Assembly (NCBI GenBank): GCA_002713555.1
Contig: PATG01000082.1
Coordinates: 33,138 to 75,881, forward strand
Source: Planctomycetaceae bacterium
GTDB lineage: Bacteria; Planctomycetota; Planctomycetia; Pirellulales; Lacipirellulaceae
DNA: 42,744 nt
Reading direction: 5' to 3'
Shown one piece after another: positions 1-8,538 of this stretch; position 1 is the stretch's first letter; each line of letters opens with the position of its first letter. The notes under the pieces were generated by a model that did no database searches, was not told the origin of the DNA, and saw nothing but the letters and a program-made list of their open reading frames with translations. The translations under genes and the position numbers were made by a program.

Positions 1-815
1 TCCAGATCGACGGGTTCATCATAGGTATCACGCGCTTCGACAACCGTGAGTAGACTTTGCGGAGTAGTTTTTGCGTCGCCATTGCTGAGCAGTTGAGTCA
101 CTACCAGACGTTCGGCCTGGCGATCGGCTGTCGAAGTTTCTTCATCAAAAACGGCCACTTTGGCGTCTAGTAACTCTTCTGCTTCATCAAAGAGTTCCTG
201 GGCGAATTCTTCAGCATCCAATTGCTGCTCTATTTCGATGTCGGCCTCAAAGAGAGCCGGGTCTGGTATAAAAACGGGTTGCGGGCCAGCAGAATCTTCG
301 GTTTCGAAGGCTGCAGGAATTATTTCGAAGAAGGGGTCTTTGGGTTCAAGACGCCCAACGGGTTCGCTAATTTCCAACTCAGGAACCTCGAGTTCTTCGG
401 GGATAATCTTTTCGGTCGGGGATTCTTCCTCCTCCAAGATTTCATCGTCCGGCAATTGTTGATCCAGTCGGATTCGATCTTCTTGATCTAAATCCACCAC
501 ATCGTCTTGATCCTGTGAGCTGTCGAATGTTTGGGATTGGTGTTTGCTGCTGGACTTAGATTTTTTGGGTTGGGTGTAGTGGATGGTCTTGTGCGGGATC
601 GTGCAGCGGCATTCTCGCAGTTTTTCGGAGTACTCAACAACATAATCTTCGAGTTCGTAAATATAATCTTCTTGCGATCGAAGTTCACGTTCCAGTATGT
701 CTATTTGATTGTCTCGGCTCGTACGGCACCCCCACATAGTCAGCAGCATGAAACTGCTAAGACTGGCGAGCAGCAAGCGGTTGGTTCTGACAGTTTTTGC
801 AAAAGAGGTAGGCAT
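1..815 (-). CDS. Acidic lipoprotein-like protein, 3' end outside window
   Basis: This ORF reads leftward from an ATG at 815 and is still open at base 1, giving at least 271 residues. Residues 1-30 are a signal sequence with a hydrophobic core (LLLASLSSFMLL) and a cysteine in a lipobox-like context (LTMWGC, Cys30), so export and lipid anchoring are likely. Next come a short helical, coiled-coil-prone stretch (about residues 36-70, with ILERELRSQEDYIYELEDYV) and then a long acidic, low-complexity region rich in Asp, Glu and Pro. No enzyme domain is visible in the part present. Planctomycetes commonly carry such exported proteins with a short coiled coil behind the lipobox, but I cannot name a family. 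The C-terminus is missing. Being open to the edge, it could be much larger. Confidence 0.75.
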   Translation of the reverse strand, partial: MPTSFAKTVRTNRLLLASLSSFMLLTMWGCRTSRDNQIDILERELRSQEDYIYELEDYVVEYSEKLRECRCTIPHKTIHYTQPKKSKSSSKHQSQTFDSSQDQDDVVDLDQEDRIRLDQQLPDDEILEEEESPTEKIIPEELEVPELEISEPVGRLEPKDPFFEIIPAAFETEDSAGPQPVFIPDPALFEADIEIEQQLDAEEFAQELFDEAEELLDAKVAVFDEETSTADRQAERLVVTQLLSNGDAKTTPQSLLTVVEARDTYDEPVDL

Positions 816-1105
816 CTTTTGTGTGTTGCAATGAATAGGGTCTGTTCCAATAGAGAACGAGCTTCTGGCACACCTGTTGAGGTATTACCCTTGGGATTGA
901 GGGGCAAGAAATAGAAAAACCGCCTCCGGCCGTCAAGCACGATCAAGAATGCTAGCATCAACAAGAGCCGTATGCTCGTGTTTTCGGTAACCAGCTAGCA
1001 GGAGCAAGCAAGGCAGGCAAAGCGGTCTAGGAGCGCAGCAACTCATGCCATCGATCCCGTTCAGCAGCAGAAGGGGACTCCCAGGAAGAAAGAGATCTTT
1101 CCCAG

Positions 1106-1693
1106 TTAAGCTTCCATTTTCTCAATCACCTTATCAATCAGGCGGTATTCGGTTGCTTCGGCGGCCGACATAAACGTATCGCGGTCCGTATCGGCTTCGA
1201 TTTGTTCTAAGGATTGCCCCGTGTGCTCCAGTAGAATGCGATTTAGTTTGTCTTTGGTTTTTTTGTACTCGTTGGCATGAATCATGATGTCTTCAGCGGT
1301 ACCTTCCATTCCTGCAGAGGGCTGGTGGATCATGATCCGTGAATTGGGAAGTGCATGTCGTTGGCCTGCGGCGCCAGCGGCTAGCAGCAAAGCGCCCATC
1401 GAGGCAGCCTGTCCCAGGCAGTAGGTAGCGACGTCACAGGTAATAAACTGCATGGTGTCATAAATGGCCATGCCAGCCGTGACACTGCCGCCCGGAGAGT
1501 TGATGTAGAAATGAACATCCGCCTTGGGGTCTTCGGATTGCAAAAATAATAACTGAGCAACGATATTGTTCGCCACGTCGTCATTTACGCCTGAGCCCAT
1601 CAGCACAATTCGATCTTTGAGCAAACGGCTATAAATATCCATGGCCCGCTCTTCGCGGCCCGACTTTTCGATGACGTAAGGTATCAGCGTCAT
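1106..1693 (-). CDS. clpP: ATP-dependent Clp protease proteolytic subunit (ClpP)
   Basis: Serine peptidase of family S14. It forms the barrel-shaped proteolytic core that degrades proteins unfolded by a Clp ATPase such as ClpX or ClpA. The 195 residues match the normal family length. The catalytic triad is complete: Ser98 in GQAASMGA, His123 in MIHQPSAG and Asp172 in DTDRDTF. The start is supported by the canonical N-terminus ([22 protein letters not shown]), which in other ClpPs forms the axial-pore loops. It lies 60 bp downstream of a second clpP and is probably co-transcribed with it and with tig. No Clp ATPase gene follows in this window. The neighbouring paralogue suggests a mixed barrel or two separate ones, which is inference. 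Confidence 0.97.
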   Translation of the reverse strand: MTLIPYVIEKSGREERAMDIYSRLLKDRIVLMGSGVNDDVANNIVAQLLFLQSEDPKADVHFYINSPGGSVTAGMAIYDTMQFITCDVATYCLGQAASMGALLLAAGAAGQRHALPNSRIMIHQPSAGMEGTAEDIMIHANEYKKTKDKLNRILLEHTGQSLEQIEADTDRDTFMSAAEATEYRLIDKVIEKMEA

Positions 1694-1753
1694 GGCTGGT
1701 TCAATCCATTGTTTAAGAGAAAGGGAGAAAGGGAGGTTGCAAAGAGCCCCGCA

Positions 1754-2446
1754 TCAATCATCATCTTCGTTATCGCTTCCTGGTGGTTTGATGAGAATGT
1801 CGTCGACGACCCCATATTCTTTGGCCTCAGGGGCAGTCATGTAATAGTCGCGATCGCAAGCTTGTCCTATTTCATCGACAGATTTTCCAGTATGGCTGGC
1901 TAGTATTTCGTTGAGTGTTTTTCGGGTGCGAAGTATTTCGTTGGCCTGAATTTCGATATCCGAAACTTGCCCCCCCACTCCACCGTGCGGTTGGTGGATC
2001 ATGACCTTGGAGTGCTTGAGCGCAAATCGCTTGCCGGCCTCTCCGCCAGCTAATAGTACCGCTCCGCCACTTGCGGCCAGTCCGACGCAGTACGTAGAAA
2101 CTGGTGGTGTGATCATTTGCATCGTATCGTAAATCGCCAGCGTTGAAGTAACACTGCCACCGGGCGAATTGATGTAAAAATGAATATCTTTGCGGCGATT
2201 TTCACTTTGCAGGTAGAGCAACTTCATGACCAACTCGTTGGCGTTGCCATCGTAGATCTCTCCCTGCAAGAAGATAATTCGGTTTTCGAGCAGGAGGTCC
2301 CCTAGCGTCATTTGGCGCTGACGCTGATAGTCACGCATGGCCGACGCCATTTGAGGGTCAAATCCAAGCCAAGGCTTATCTGTTGAGGCGTTTTGTCCAG
2401 CTTGATTCGTTCCGGCTTGCATGGTCCCAGTGGGTGTCGTAGTCAT
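1754..2446 (-). CDS. clpP: Second ClpP-family protease subunit with N-terminal extension
   Basis: Paralogue of the adjacent ClpP, with the triad intact: Ser127 in GLAASGGA, His151 in MIHQPHGG and Asp200 in CDRDYYM. It differs in a Thr/Gln/Asn-rich N-terminal extension of about 40 residues before the conserved MTLGDLLLENRIIFL region, and in an acidic C-terminal tail ending NEDDD. The frame opens with an ATG at 2470, but a clear AAAGGA stands 7 nt before the ATG at 2446, so I chose the latter (230 residues). It sits between tig and the other clpP, all on the minus strand with short gaps. The altered axial N-terminus suggests a different ATPase or substrate preference from its neighbour, in line with two-ClpP systems known elsewhere; that is inference. 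Confidence 0.95.
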   Translation of the reverse strand: MTTTPTGTMQAGTNQAGQNASTDKPWLGFDPQMASAMRDYQRQRQMTLGDLLLENRIIFLQGEIYDGNANELVMKLLYLQSENRRKDIHFYINSPGGSVTSTLAIYDTMQMITPPVSTYCVGLAASGGAVLLAGGEAGKRFALKHSKVMIHQPHGGVGGQVSDIEIQANEILRTRKTLNEILASHTGKSVDEIGQACDRDYYMTAPEAKEYGVVDDILIKPPGSDNEDDD

Positions 2447-2543
2447 GTTCAATCCTTTGTTCTGAGCCATTGTTCTTAAATAGTGTGCTACCGAGACGTA
2501 AGCTAATGAACGCTTCGTCGAATGAGGGTTCTGGGGAAAAGCA

Positions 2544-4061
2544 CTAAGCCTCCGATGCAGCCGTCTCTTCGACCGTATCGCTGTCCAGCGCTTCTGGAAT
2601 TACGGCTCCTTGGTCACCACCGCCGGCAGCCAGATAAATGGCCTCTTCGTTAAGCGGTTCAGGGTCGTAGGGCTCGTCTTTGAAATTTGCCTCGTTTTGA
2701 ACAAGTTCCAGAACCTTACGTTCTAGAATCTGATTTTGTAGTACATCCATCAACCCCTTCTTTTCGATTTGTGCCCGTACGCGGCGTGGTGATTCGCCGC
2801 TTTGCATGGCCATCAAAAAGATTTCTTTTTCGAAGTCACCCTCTTCGGCCTCAATTTCAGCTTCTTCTGCAATGCGCTCCAGGATGAAGTGCTCTTTTAA
2901 ACCTTGGGCCGTGGTGGCACTACTGTTTTGTCGGAGTTGGTTTTCGCGAGCACGAATTTCAGCTTCGCCAAAGCCAGCTCGTCTCAACTCCATGACAGCG
3001 CGTTCGAGTTCGCGAGCACTTTGGCGCTTGAGTAGGCCAGGTGGAAGTTCCCAGTTGGCCGACTCCGTCAACGAACTGGTAATTTGGTTGCGTATGACCT
3101 GTTGCTGTTCGTACTCCAGCTGTCGTTGCAAATTCGCTTTAATAGCCTCGCGGAGTTTTTCTTCATTTTCGAAATCACCCATTTCCTTGAGGAACTCTTC
3201 GGTTAGTTCCGGTAATTTCAATTGCTTGACTTCTAAAACTTCAAATTCGATGTCCACTTCCTTGCCTTGGACATCTTCATTGGAAGCGTCTGATGAAATG
3301 ACTACCTTGCTGGTGCGTTTATCGCCCGCAGTGGCTCCTTCCATCAACTTGTCAAAATCAGCAAGCTTGCCGTCACGGAAGCTAAGTGTGGGACGAATTC
3401 GAGTTACCCGCTCTTCATCCAGAACCAACTGATTGCCTTCAAAGCTGGTTGTGATGTTTACGGTCAAATAATCATCCGTGCTTGCAGGCCCCTCATGGGG
3501 TTCTAATTCACCAAAGCGCGTAAGCATTTTTTGTAAGTGTTGATCAACATCTTCGTCCGAATAATCGCGCACAGGGCGATTCAACTTGAGGCCTTTCCAT
3601 TTGGGCATATCGAATTCGGGTCTCACTTCGATATCGAATTCAAAGACCATGGGACCATCTTCAGGCAATTCCAACGCATCGAGATTTAAATCAGGTTCGC
3701 TAATGGCAGTGAAAGATTGCTCTTCACTAATCTGGCTGAGGCTGTCCATGAGCAAGGATCCCTTGATCTGCTCGCCAACCTCCTTCTTAAAACGGTTTTC
3801 GACCAGTTTGCGGGGTGCTCGTCCTGCCCGAAATCCGGGGACGTTGGCCTCTGGCATCAGTTCGCTGTAGGCATCGTCCAAATAGCGGTCGATGTCCTGG
3901 CGCGAAACGGTCACCGTCACGTGCCTTTCGCACGCACTGGGACTGGAGATTTCTACTTCCAGACTGAGTTTTTCTTGCTCTTCAGATTGCACACCTGAGT
4001 TGTCAGAGGATTCGTCGAGCGTGGAATCTGTCTCGGGTTCTTGAATGTCTTCAGCAGCCAT
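2544..4061 (-). CDS. tig: Trigger factor, ribosome-associated chaperone/PPIase
   Basis: Trigger factor docks at the ribosomal exit tunnel and shields nascent chains. The signature GFRAGRAP at residues 76-83 is the ribosome-binding loop. It is followed by a central PPIase-like domain (roughly 190-290) and a long helical C-terminal chaperone domain. At 505 residues it is longer than the usual 430-450. The surplus is an acidic N-terminal extension of about 40 residues (AEDIQEPETDSTLDESSD) and an acidic, alanine-rich tail. The gene order tig-clpP-clpP is a variant of the widespread tig-clpP-clpX arrangement. The leader between the tRNA-Gly gene and this start carries several short tandem duplications. 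Confidence 0.97.
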   Translation of the reverse strand: MAAEDIQEPETDSTLDESSDNSGVQSEEQEKLSLEVEISSPSACERHVTVTVSRQDIDRYLDDAYSELMPEANVPGFRAGRAPRKLVENRFKKEVGEQIKGSLLMDSLSQISEEQSFTAISEPDLNLDALELPEDGPMVFEFDIEVRPEFDMPKWKGLKLNRPVRDYSDEDVDQHLQKMLTRFGELEPHEGPASTDDYLTVNITTSFEGNQLVLDEERVTRIRPTLSFRDGKLADFDKLMEGATAGDKRTSKVVISSDASNEDVQGKEVDIEFEVLEVKQLKLPELTEEFLKEMGDFENEEKLREAIKANLQRQLEYEQQQVIRNQITSSLTESANWELPPGLLKRQSARELERAVMELRRAGFGEAEIRARENQLRQNSSATTAQGLKEHFILERIAEEAEIEAEEGDFEKEIFLMAMQSGESPRRVRAQIEKKGLMDVLQNQILERKVLELVQNEANFKDEPYDPEPLNEEAIYLAAGGGDQGAVIPEALDSDTVEETAASEA

Positions 4062-4123
4062 GGGCTTGCAACCTCTGTTTGTTTTAGTAAAGACCTGGAT
4101 ACTACATTATTAAAAGGTGGGAT

Positions 4124-4161
4124 CCGGATTTTCGGAACTTGGCCGGATTTACGGAAATTGG
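4124..4161. repeat. 19-bp tandem duplication in tig leader
   Basis: Two adjacent 19-bp units (4124-4142 and 4143-4161), both of the form CCGGATTTwCGGAAmTTGG, match at 17 of 19 positions. They lie 63 bp upstream of the tig start, in the non-coding stretch 4062-4415, which contains no gene. Confidence 0.85.
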
Positions 4162-4175
4162 ACAGTCGGAGACCT

Positions 4176-4207
4176 GGTAGCCGCTTCAATGGGTAGCCGT
4201 TTCAAGG
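4176..4207. repeat. 16-bp tandem duplication in tig leader
   Basis: Two adjacent 16-bp units, GGTAGCCGCTTCAATG (4176-4191) and GGTAGCCGTTTCAAGG (4192-4207), match at 14 of 16 positions. They follow the 19-bp duplication but are unrelated in sequence. Confidence 0.85.
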
Positions 4208-4341
4208 AGACCGGATGTTTTTTTAAAAGGAGAAATATTAAAACGGGGATAGAGTGATTTGTCCGGCAATCTCAATAGGTAGATCAATAAACTTGTTGAT
4301 CAATAACTAGTCGCCAGCCAATTCCAAAGCACCGCAACACC

Positions 4342-4380
4342 CAAGTACACTCTTCAAGTACCCTATTCAAGCACACTTCT
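4342..4380. repeat. Three 13-bp tandem repeats downstream of tRNA-Gly
   Basis: Three contiguous 13-bp units (4342-4354, 4355-4367 and 4368-4380) have the consensus CAAGTACmCTmTT. The third is the most diverged. They lie 35 bp from the 3' end of the tRNA-Gly gene. A weaker direct repeat, GATCAATAA, occurs at 4282 and 4298 with a period of 16 bp. Confidence 0.8.
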
Positions 4381-4415
4381 ATTAGCCAGCCTGCTCCTTC
4401 TAGAGACCAATCAAG

Positions 4416-4488
4416 AGCGGGTGATCGGATTCGAACCGACGACAACAACGTTGGCAACGTTGTGCTCTACCAACTGAGCTACACCCGC
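4416..4488 (-). tRNA. tRNA-Gly (anticodon GCC)
   Basis: The reverse complement folds as a standard cloverleaf. The acceptor arm GCGGGTG pairs with CACCCGC, the D arm is GCTCAGTTGGTAGAGC, the anticodon stem CAACG/CGTTG holds the loop TTGCCAA with anticodon GCC, and the T arm contains GGTTCGAATCC. The discriminator base is U and no CCA is encoded. It lies alone between tig and a non-coding stretch, with no integrase or att-like duplication nearby. Confidence 0.97.
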
Positions 4489-4913
4489 AGCATAATGCCA
4501 TGCCCCCCCATAATAGCTATAATGTAATGGCCATACTGTGGCGGCAAAAGAGGCTTCCTACAGACTCCCTGGCACCTATTCTTATAGCTGTTACAGCGCT
4601 TTAGAGGTTCCCGAATTATAGAATCGCTCCCCTGCCACGCAAGGGGACCTGAGGCCGCTGACAGGGGTTCGTAGGCTTATTTCATTCATTTCTGCGATAG
4701 CAGCCATAGAGCCTCTCCTTTCCGAGCCACGTTTTTGGACACCTCTCCTATTTTCTACTTCGGCGGGCGATCCTCCGACTATCCAAAAAGTCTCCGGGGT
4801 AGCCTCGTCCACACCATGCCAGAAGAGGACGTCGACTTCCTCACCGCTAAATCAGCTCTGGTGGCACTATGAGAATCTGCTATCACAAGGCTCGCGATGG
4901 TTTGCGGAAATAT
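4489..4913 (-). other. Intergenic region with inverted repeats and a small ORF
   Basis: This 425-bp stretch has no recognisable gene except the 38-codon ORF listed separately. It contains the inverted repeat TTTTTGGA (4732-4739) / TCCAAAAA (4782-4789) and, inside the ORF, a strong stem (read on the minus strand CCCCTGTCA ... TGGCAGGGG, one G-U pair). These could form a structured leader or a small RNA on the minus strand upstream of the tRNA-Gly gene. It does not resemble tmRNA, RNase P RNA or SRP RNA by their conserved boxes. Confidence 0.4.
4591..4707 (-). CDS. Candidate 38-residue small protein
   Basis: An ATG at 4707 is preceded by GGAAAGGAGAGGCTCT, which contains a perfect AGGAG about 6 nt before the start. 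The ORF encodes 38 residues beginning MAAIAEMNEISLRTP and ending GTSKAL. It has no transmembrane segment and no recognised family. Evidence for coding is only the ribosome-binding site; the frame also extends further upstream without a better start. The downstream half overlaps a strong stem-loop, so the element may instead be a structured RNA or an attenuator-type leader peptide. Treat as a hypothesis. Confidence 0.3.
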   Translation of the reverse strand: MAAIAEMNEISLRTPVSGLRSPCVAGERFYNSGTSKAL

Positions 4914-5573
4914 TTAATAGGTAAAAATTTCCCGCATTGCCTGTGCTACGTACTGTGGATGGGCCAGCATGTGCCAGGTACTGGCTAGCAGGCAGAGAGC
5001 GGCGACCAGCAGAATTCCCAGTGAGCGGGGATTGGAACTGACGTGCAATGTCTGCAGTCGTGTGTAGAGTTGCCCTGCCAATTGTTTCCAGCCAGCCAGA
5101 CTTTGTTTCCCTCCACTTGAGACAATAGATACATTGCGCATCAAATCGGAACTTTCCAGATGCAAGTGGATACCCTGGGTAGGCAACGACAAACTATCAC
5201 CAGCCCATCGCGCTTGGGGATCGATGACGCGAGCCGTTTCGGCCAATATGGGGCGTAACTGTTCGGTACTGATATTGTAGATCACCAGGCGCGGTCTGGC
5301 CAAAAGTACTGTCAGCCAGACGCACAGCCAGTAAAACACAAGCAGAAATAGCCAGACGTAACTGCCATATTCAGCCGAGGCAGCTTCAGGACGAAAGAGT
5401 TCTATGGGGCCTACCAGTACCATTCCTGACATGGCGGCGCCCAAAGCTGCCAGGTCGGCTCCCCCACTGGTCAAAAAAGGCCGTCTTCTGGCGTTGAGCA
5501 TGCCAATGAGTAGACCGTAGGCAGCCAGTGGCACCAGAGCAATCGACAGGCGTAGTGGGTCGGGTAGTAACAA
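4914..5573 (-). CDS. Membrane protein of unknown function
   Basis: A 219-residue protein with hydrophobic segments at about 8-26, 41-60 and 73-92, and one near the C-terminus (about 184-200). A soluble domain of about 95 residues (RPRLVIYNISTEQLRPIL onward) sits between the third and fourth. I do not recognise the family. The soluble part contains a mixed alpha/beta pattern without obvious catalytic residues. It is followed on the same strand, across a 24-bp gap counted from the next gene's stop, by the M28 peptidase gene upstream, so the two may be co-transcribed. Start taken at the first ATG-equivalent of the open frame. Confidence 0.7.
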   Translation of the reverse strand: MLLPDPLRLSIALVPLAAYGLLIGMLNARRRPFLTSGGADLAALGAAMSGMVLVGPIELFRPEAASAEYGSYVWLFLLVFYWLCVWLTVLLARPRLVIYNISTEQLRPILAETARVIDPQARWAGDSLSLPTQGIHLHLESSDLMRNVSIVSSGGKQSLAGWKQLAGQLYTRLQTLHVSSNPRSLGILLVAALCLLASTWHMLAHPQYVAQAMREIFTY

Positions 5574-5597
5574 GATGTCACTTTCTAGAGTTTGATA

Positions 5598-6653
5598 CTA
5601 GCGTTTAGTTTTTAACCATGTTTGGATGACACGCCCTACTTTTTCCAGCGAATCAGCTGAGCAACGTGCGGGAGTATCAGCGGTCGTGTGCCAAAAACGA
5701 TTACGAGGGTCTGGGTATTCAAAGTCAATCAAATCACACACGGGAATCTTGGCAATTTTATTCAGTGGCAGATGGTCGTCCCTGACCAGGTAACGGACGC
5801 GAGGAATAAATTCTTTCACGCCCATTTTTTGTGCCGTATTCCAGATTTCTTTAACCAAGGGACGTGTCTGTTCCCACATCACACTATGTTCTTCCTGATA
5901 CATTGTTAATTTGGCATCTGCAACCATGTCGAACAAGACACCTGCTCGATACTGATGGTCGGGCGGGTCGTTTACGTACTTTCCTGCAAACCACTCGCTG
6001 CCAAGAAAATAACGGTCGCGAGGATCAACGTAGACCAACTCCTCACCATCAAAGAAAACAAAGTCGAGACCATACCGCTCGGGCAATTGACCCACATGGT
6101 GACCGAGCTCCATCAGGAGTGCCACGCCGCTGGCCCCATCGTTGGCTCCCAGGAAGACTCCTTCACGTCGTTTGTGAGGGTTAGGGTCTTGATCAGGTAA
6201 TGGTCGAGTATCGTAATGCGCACAAAGCAGCAGGCGTTCGGTTGACTTAGGATGCCACTCAATGATCATGTTCGCCATGCGAACGTCTCGGCGACTCACT
6301 GGATGTTGGATTTGAAATTCTTGATAAGCAACTTGCGCACCAAGGTCAACAAAATGCTTTTCCAGCAGTTTCTGTTGCTGTTTCATGCCTGCGCTGCCGC
6401 TCATGCGGTTGCCGTAAGAGCAGATTTTTTTTAAGTACTTGTAAGATCGTTTGCCGTCAAAGAGGGTAATCTGCTTGCCATTGTCTTTTTGTTGCCCAAC
6501 GCCATCGCCCCCAACGCCCTCGACCTCAACTTCAGGGACTGTAGCAGATCCTTCGTTTTTTGCTGTGGGTGGCTGCTCGAGGCCACACGCATTTGCCGTT
6601 ACGAGGACAGGACATAGCACGAGTGCTGCGCGTGAGGTGGAGATGATATTCAT
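5598..6653 (-). CDS. Exported M28 peptidase / glutaminyl-cyclase-like protein
   Basis: Zinc-dependent family M28 fold. The metal and catalytic residues are in place: CAHYDTRP (145-151), GANDGASG (169-176), FDGEE (201-205) and a late HTTADTP near residue 325. The phrases VCDLIDFEYP and FWHTTADTP resemble bacterial and animal glutaminyl-peptide cyclotransferases more than ordinary M28 aminopeptidases, so the reaction may be N-terminal pyroglutamate formation in the periplasm. Both activities remain possible. The N-terminus (residues 1-23) is a signal peptide ending ANAC, a poor lipobox, followed by a Gly/Val-rich spacer. 351 residues is normal for the family. Confidence 0.85.
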   Translation of the reverse strand: MNIISTSRAALVLCPVLVTANACGLEQPPTAKNEGSATVPEVEVEGVGGDGVGQQKDNGKQITLFDGKRSYKYLKKICSYGNRMSGSAGMKQQQKLLEKHFVDLGAQVAYQEFQIQHPVSRRDVRMANMIIEWHPKSTERLLLCAHYDTRPLPDQDPNPHKRREGVFLGANDGASGVALLMELGHHVGQLPERYGLDFVFFDGEELVYVDPRDRYFLGSEWFAGKYVNDPPDHQYRAGVLFDMVADAKLTMYQEEHSVMWEQTRPLVKEIWNTAQKMGVKEFIPRVRYLVRDDHLPLNKIAKIPVCDLIDFEYPDPRNRFWHTTADTPARCSADSLEKVGRVIQTWLKTKR

Positions 6654-6726
6654 GACCCCATTGTAGAGGTTTTTGAAGTCTCAAACGAGAGGATCCTGAC
6701 AGGGCACGGGTGAGACTGTCAGGATT

Positions 6727-7704
6727 TCAAGCCACTTTAGGAAGTTCGTCATCCGCAGGAAGGATTTCACGCGTTTTTTCAAGCACGTCTTCACATGACA
6801 AGCACGTGAGATCACCTCCTGGTGCCATCAACACGTTGTTTCGAGGGTGATCAAGCGGATAAGGTCCAAATCGATCGGGAGAGGTAGGACCAAACAGCCC
6901 CAAAGTTGGGCGCCCCAGTGCAGCAGCAATATGCAGGGGGCCACTGTCATTGGCAATTACCAATTGAGCTCGACGAAGTAGTTCCACCATTTGGAGGAGG
7001 GAGGTTTGCGAAGTCAGGTTGATAAAGCGCGAAAGATCACTGATTACGGGATCATCCCACTCAAGATGACTGTCCCAGACCACCACACTTTTAGGGTGCT
7101 GTTCGATAATGCCGGCCGTTAGGTCGGGGAAATACTTCCACTCTTTGTGTACCCCACGGCTATTGGGCACGATAACGATAGGTTTTGTGTCGACCAGTCG
7201 AGGGTCCAGTTCATCAGGGGATTCGCCCACAATATCAATGGGGCCAAGCAATTGAGGCTCCAGTCCTAGCGCAGGTAAAAATTGCAGGAGTTTTTCGATA
7301 GCATGCGTGTTGCGACCACCGACGGGAGCAGGCACTACGTGATTGTATGCGAATCGGCTTCCTTCACGGGCAAAGACACTACCGACTTTGAGAGGCGCTT
7401 TTGCCCGCCATGCCATGAGTCCTGTACGCAACAGCCCCTGAAAGTCTAACACCACATCGTACGAATGTTTTCCTACATCACGTATCGTCCTGAAGAGGCG
7501 TGGTAACCCACGTAGGCCTTTTTTGTGGTCGAAAACTAGAATCTCACCATTGACTGTTGGGCAGCGACGTACAATTTCAGCAAACCGCTCTTTAACGACC
7601 CACGATATCACGGCTTCGGGGCATTGTTCGCGTATGGACTGCGCCACAGGGAGTGCGCAAATAATATCTCCCAGGGAACTCGGTTTTAGAATGAGAATCT
7701 GCAT
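6727..7704 (-). CDS. Glycosyltransferase family 9 (heptosyltransferase-like)
   Basis: ADP-heptose:LPS heptosyltransferases of GT9 extend the inner core of lipopolysaccharide at the cytoplasmic membrane. The 325-residue protein starts with the typical MQILILKPSSLGDIICALP. It carries VIANDSGPLHIAAALGRPTLGLFGPT near residues 250-275, which corresponds to the family's nucleotide-sugar site. The C-terminal part holds a short Cys pair (LTCLSCEDV) seen in many family members. The exact acceptor and sugar cannot be read from sequence. It is preceded 16 bp upstream by a DUF4254 gene, a pairing that suggests one transcript and a joint role in LPS or surface glycan assembly. Confidence 0.9.
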   Translation of the reverse strand: MQILILKPSSLGDIICALPVAQSIREQCPEAVISWVVKERFAEIVRRCPTVNGEILVFDHKKGLRGLPRLFRTIRDVGKHSYDVVLDFQGLLRTGLMAWRAKAPLKVGSVFAREGSRFAYNHVVPAPVGGRNTHAIEKLLQFLPALGLEPQLLGPIDIVGESPDELDPRLVDTKPIVIVPNSRGVHKEWKYFPDLTAGIIEQHPKSVVVWDSHLEWDDPVISDLSRFINLTSQTSLLQMVELLRRAQLVIANDSGPLHIAAALGRPTLGLFGPTSPDRFGPYPLDHPRNNVLMAPGGDLTCLSCEDVLEKTREILPADDELPKVA

Positions 7705-7719
7705 AGATATAGATACTAT

Positions 7720-8307
7720 TCAGGCCGCGCGTCGAAGCTGAGGATTGAGTTGGGAGTCGTTGTACATTTTAAATTGGAAATAAACGCGGAAGCTTCGCGT
7801 TCCTGCTTGCACTTCTTCGAGCAGTGCCGAAAGAGCGGCTGACAAATCGTCTATTTGCCGCTGGACAACTTGATGCTTTGCCAAACAAGAACCTCGATGA
7901 GAGTCGCTGGCATCTTTGCGCTCTGCTTCTTCACGCATGTGGTATTCTTTCAGAGCAAGGATCGACAATCGATCAATCATCATACCAGGGGTTTCAGAGT
8001 TCAAAGGACAACCTTGCTCAGCCGGTTCTAACATCTCGACCATGTATTGGTCTATCGATTCAATGTAGTCGTTGCGTTGTTGATTGTGTTTGTCGATGGT
8101 CCGTTTAGCCTGGCGAACTCTTTCGGCACCCAAATCGTCACATCGGGCTATGTCTTCCTCGTGCCAGAGGTTGAAATTTTCGAGATGGTTCTTTTCGACA
8201 AGTGCCAGGAACTCCGGCATGGTTTCAGAATCTTCGATCGCTGGAGGCTGAACATGCCAACGGACAGTACGCTCTTGTTGCAAAGCGATGGTTTCTGCGA
8301 CGTTCAT
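7720..8307 (-). CDS. DUF4254 family protein
   Basis: A 195-residue soluble helical protein. The motifs NFNLWHEEDIAR (44-55) and HNQQRNDYIESID (74-86) are those I associate with DUF4254, whose members often neighbour GT9 glycosyltransferases. No biochemical function is established to my knowledge. The frame opens at an ATG at 8355 that lacks a ribosome-binding site. The ATG at 8307 has GGAG seven bases upstream, so I start there. The gene ends with codons for Ala-Ala, like most genes of this cluster. The 180 bp between it and the next gene upstream holds no credible ORF. Confidence 0.82.
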   Translation of the reverse strand: MNVAETIALQQERTVRWHVQPPAIEDSETMPEFLALVEKNHLENFNLWHEEDIARCDDLGAERVRQAKRTIDKHNQQRNDYIESIDQYMVEMLEPAEQGCPLNSETPGMMIDRLSILALKEYHMREEAERKDASDSHRGSCLAKHQVVQRQIDDLSAALSALLEEVQAGTRSFRVYFQFKMYNDSQLNPQLRRAA

Positions 8308-8538
8308 CTCGGAACTCCAAGGTAGTTTAGATGCGTAAACGTATTCGAAAGTCATGGGGTGGCAGGACGAAAATCAGAGGTCTAAGGATTCCCCCTCCAA
8401 GACACTCAAGGACCGGACTGCTGGCACCGTTCTGCGAACATTCGTCGCACCCATGATTCTGGAAGTGCTCTCGTGACGGGAGTCTAGAGAACGACTTGCA
8501 TTGAAGCGAGGTCATTTTTGCTAGCAGCTTCTCGTTAT

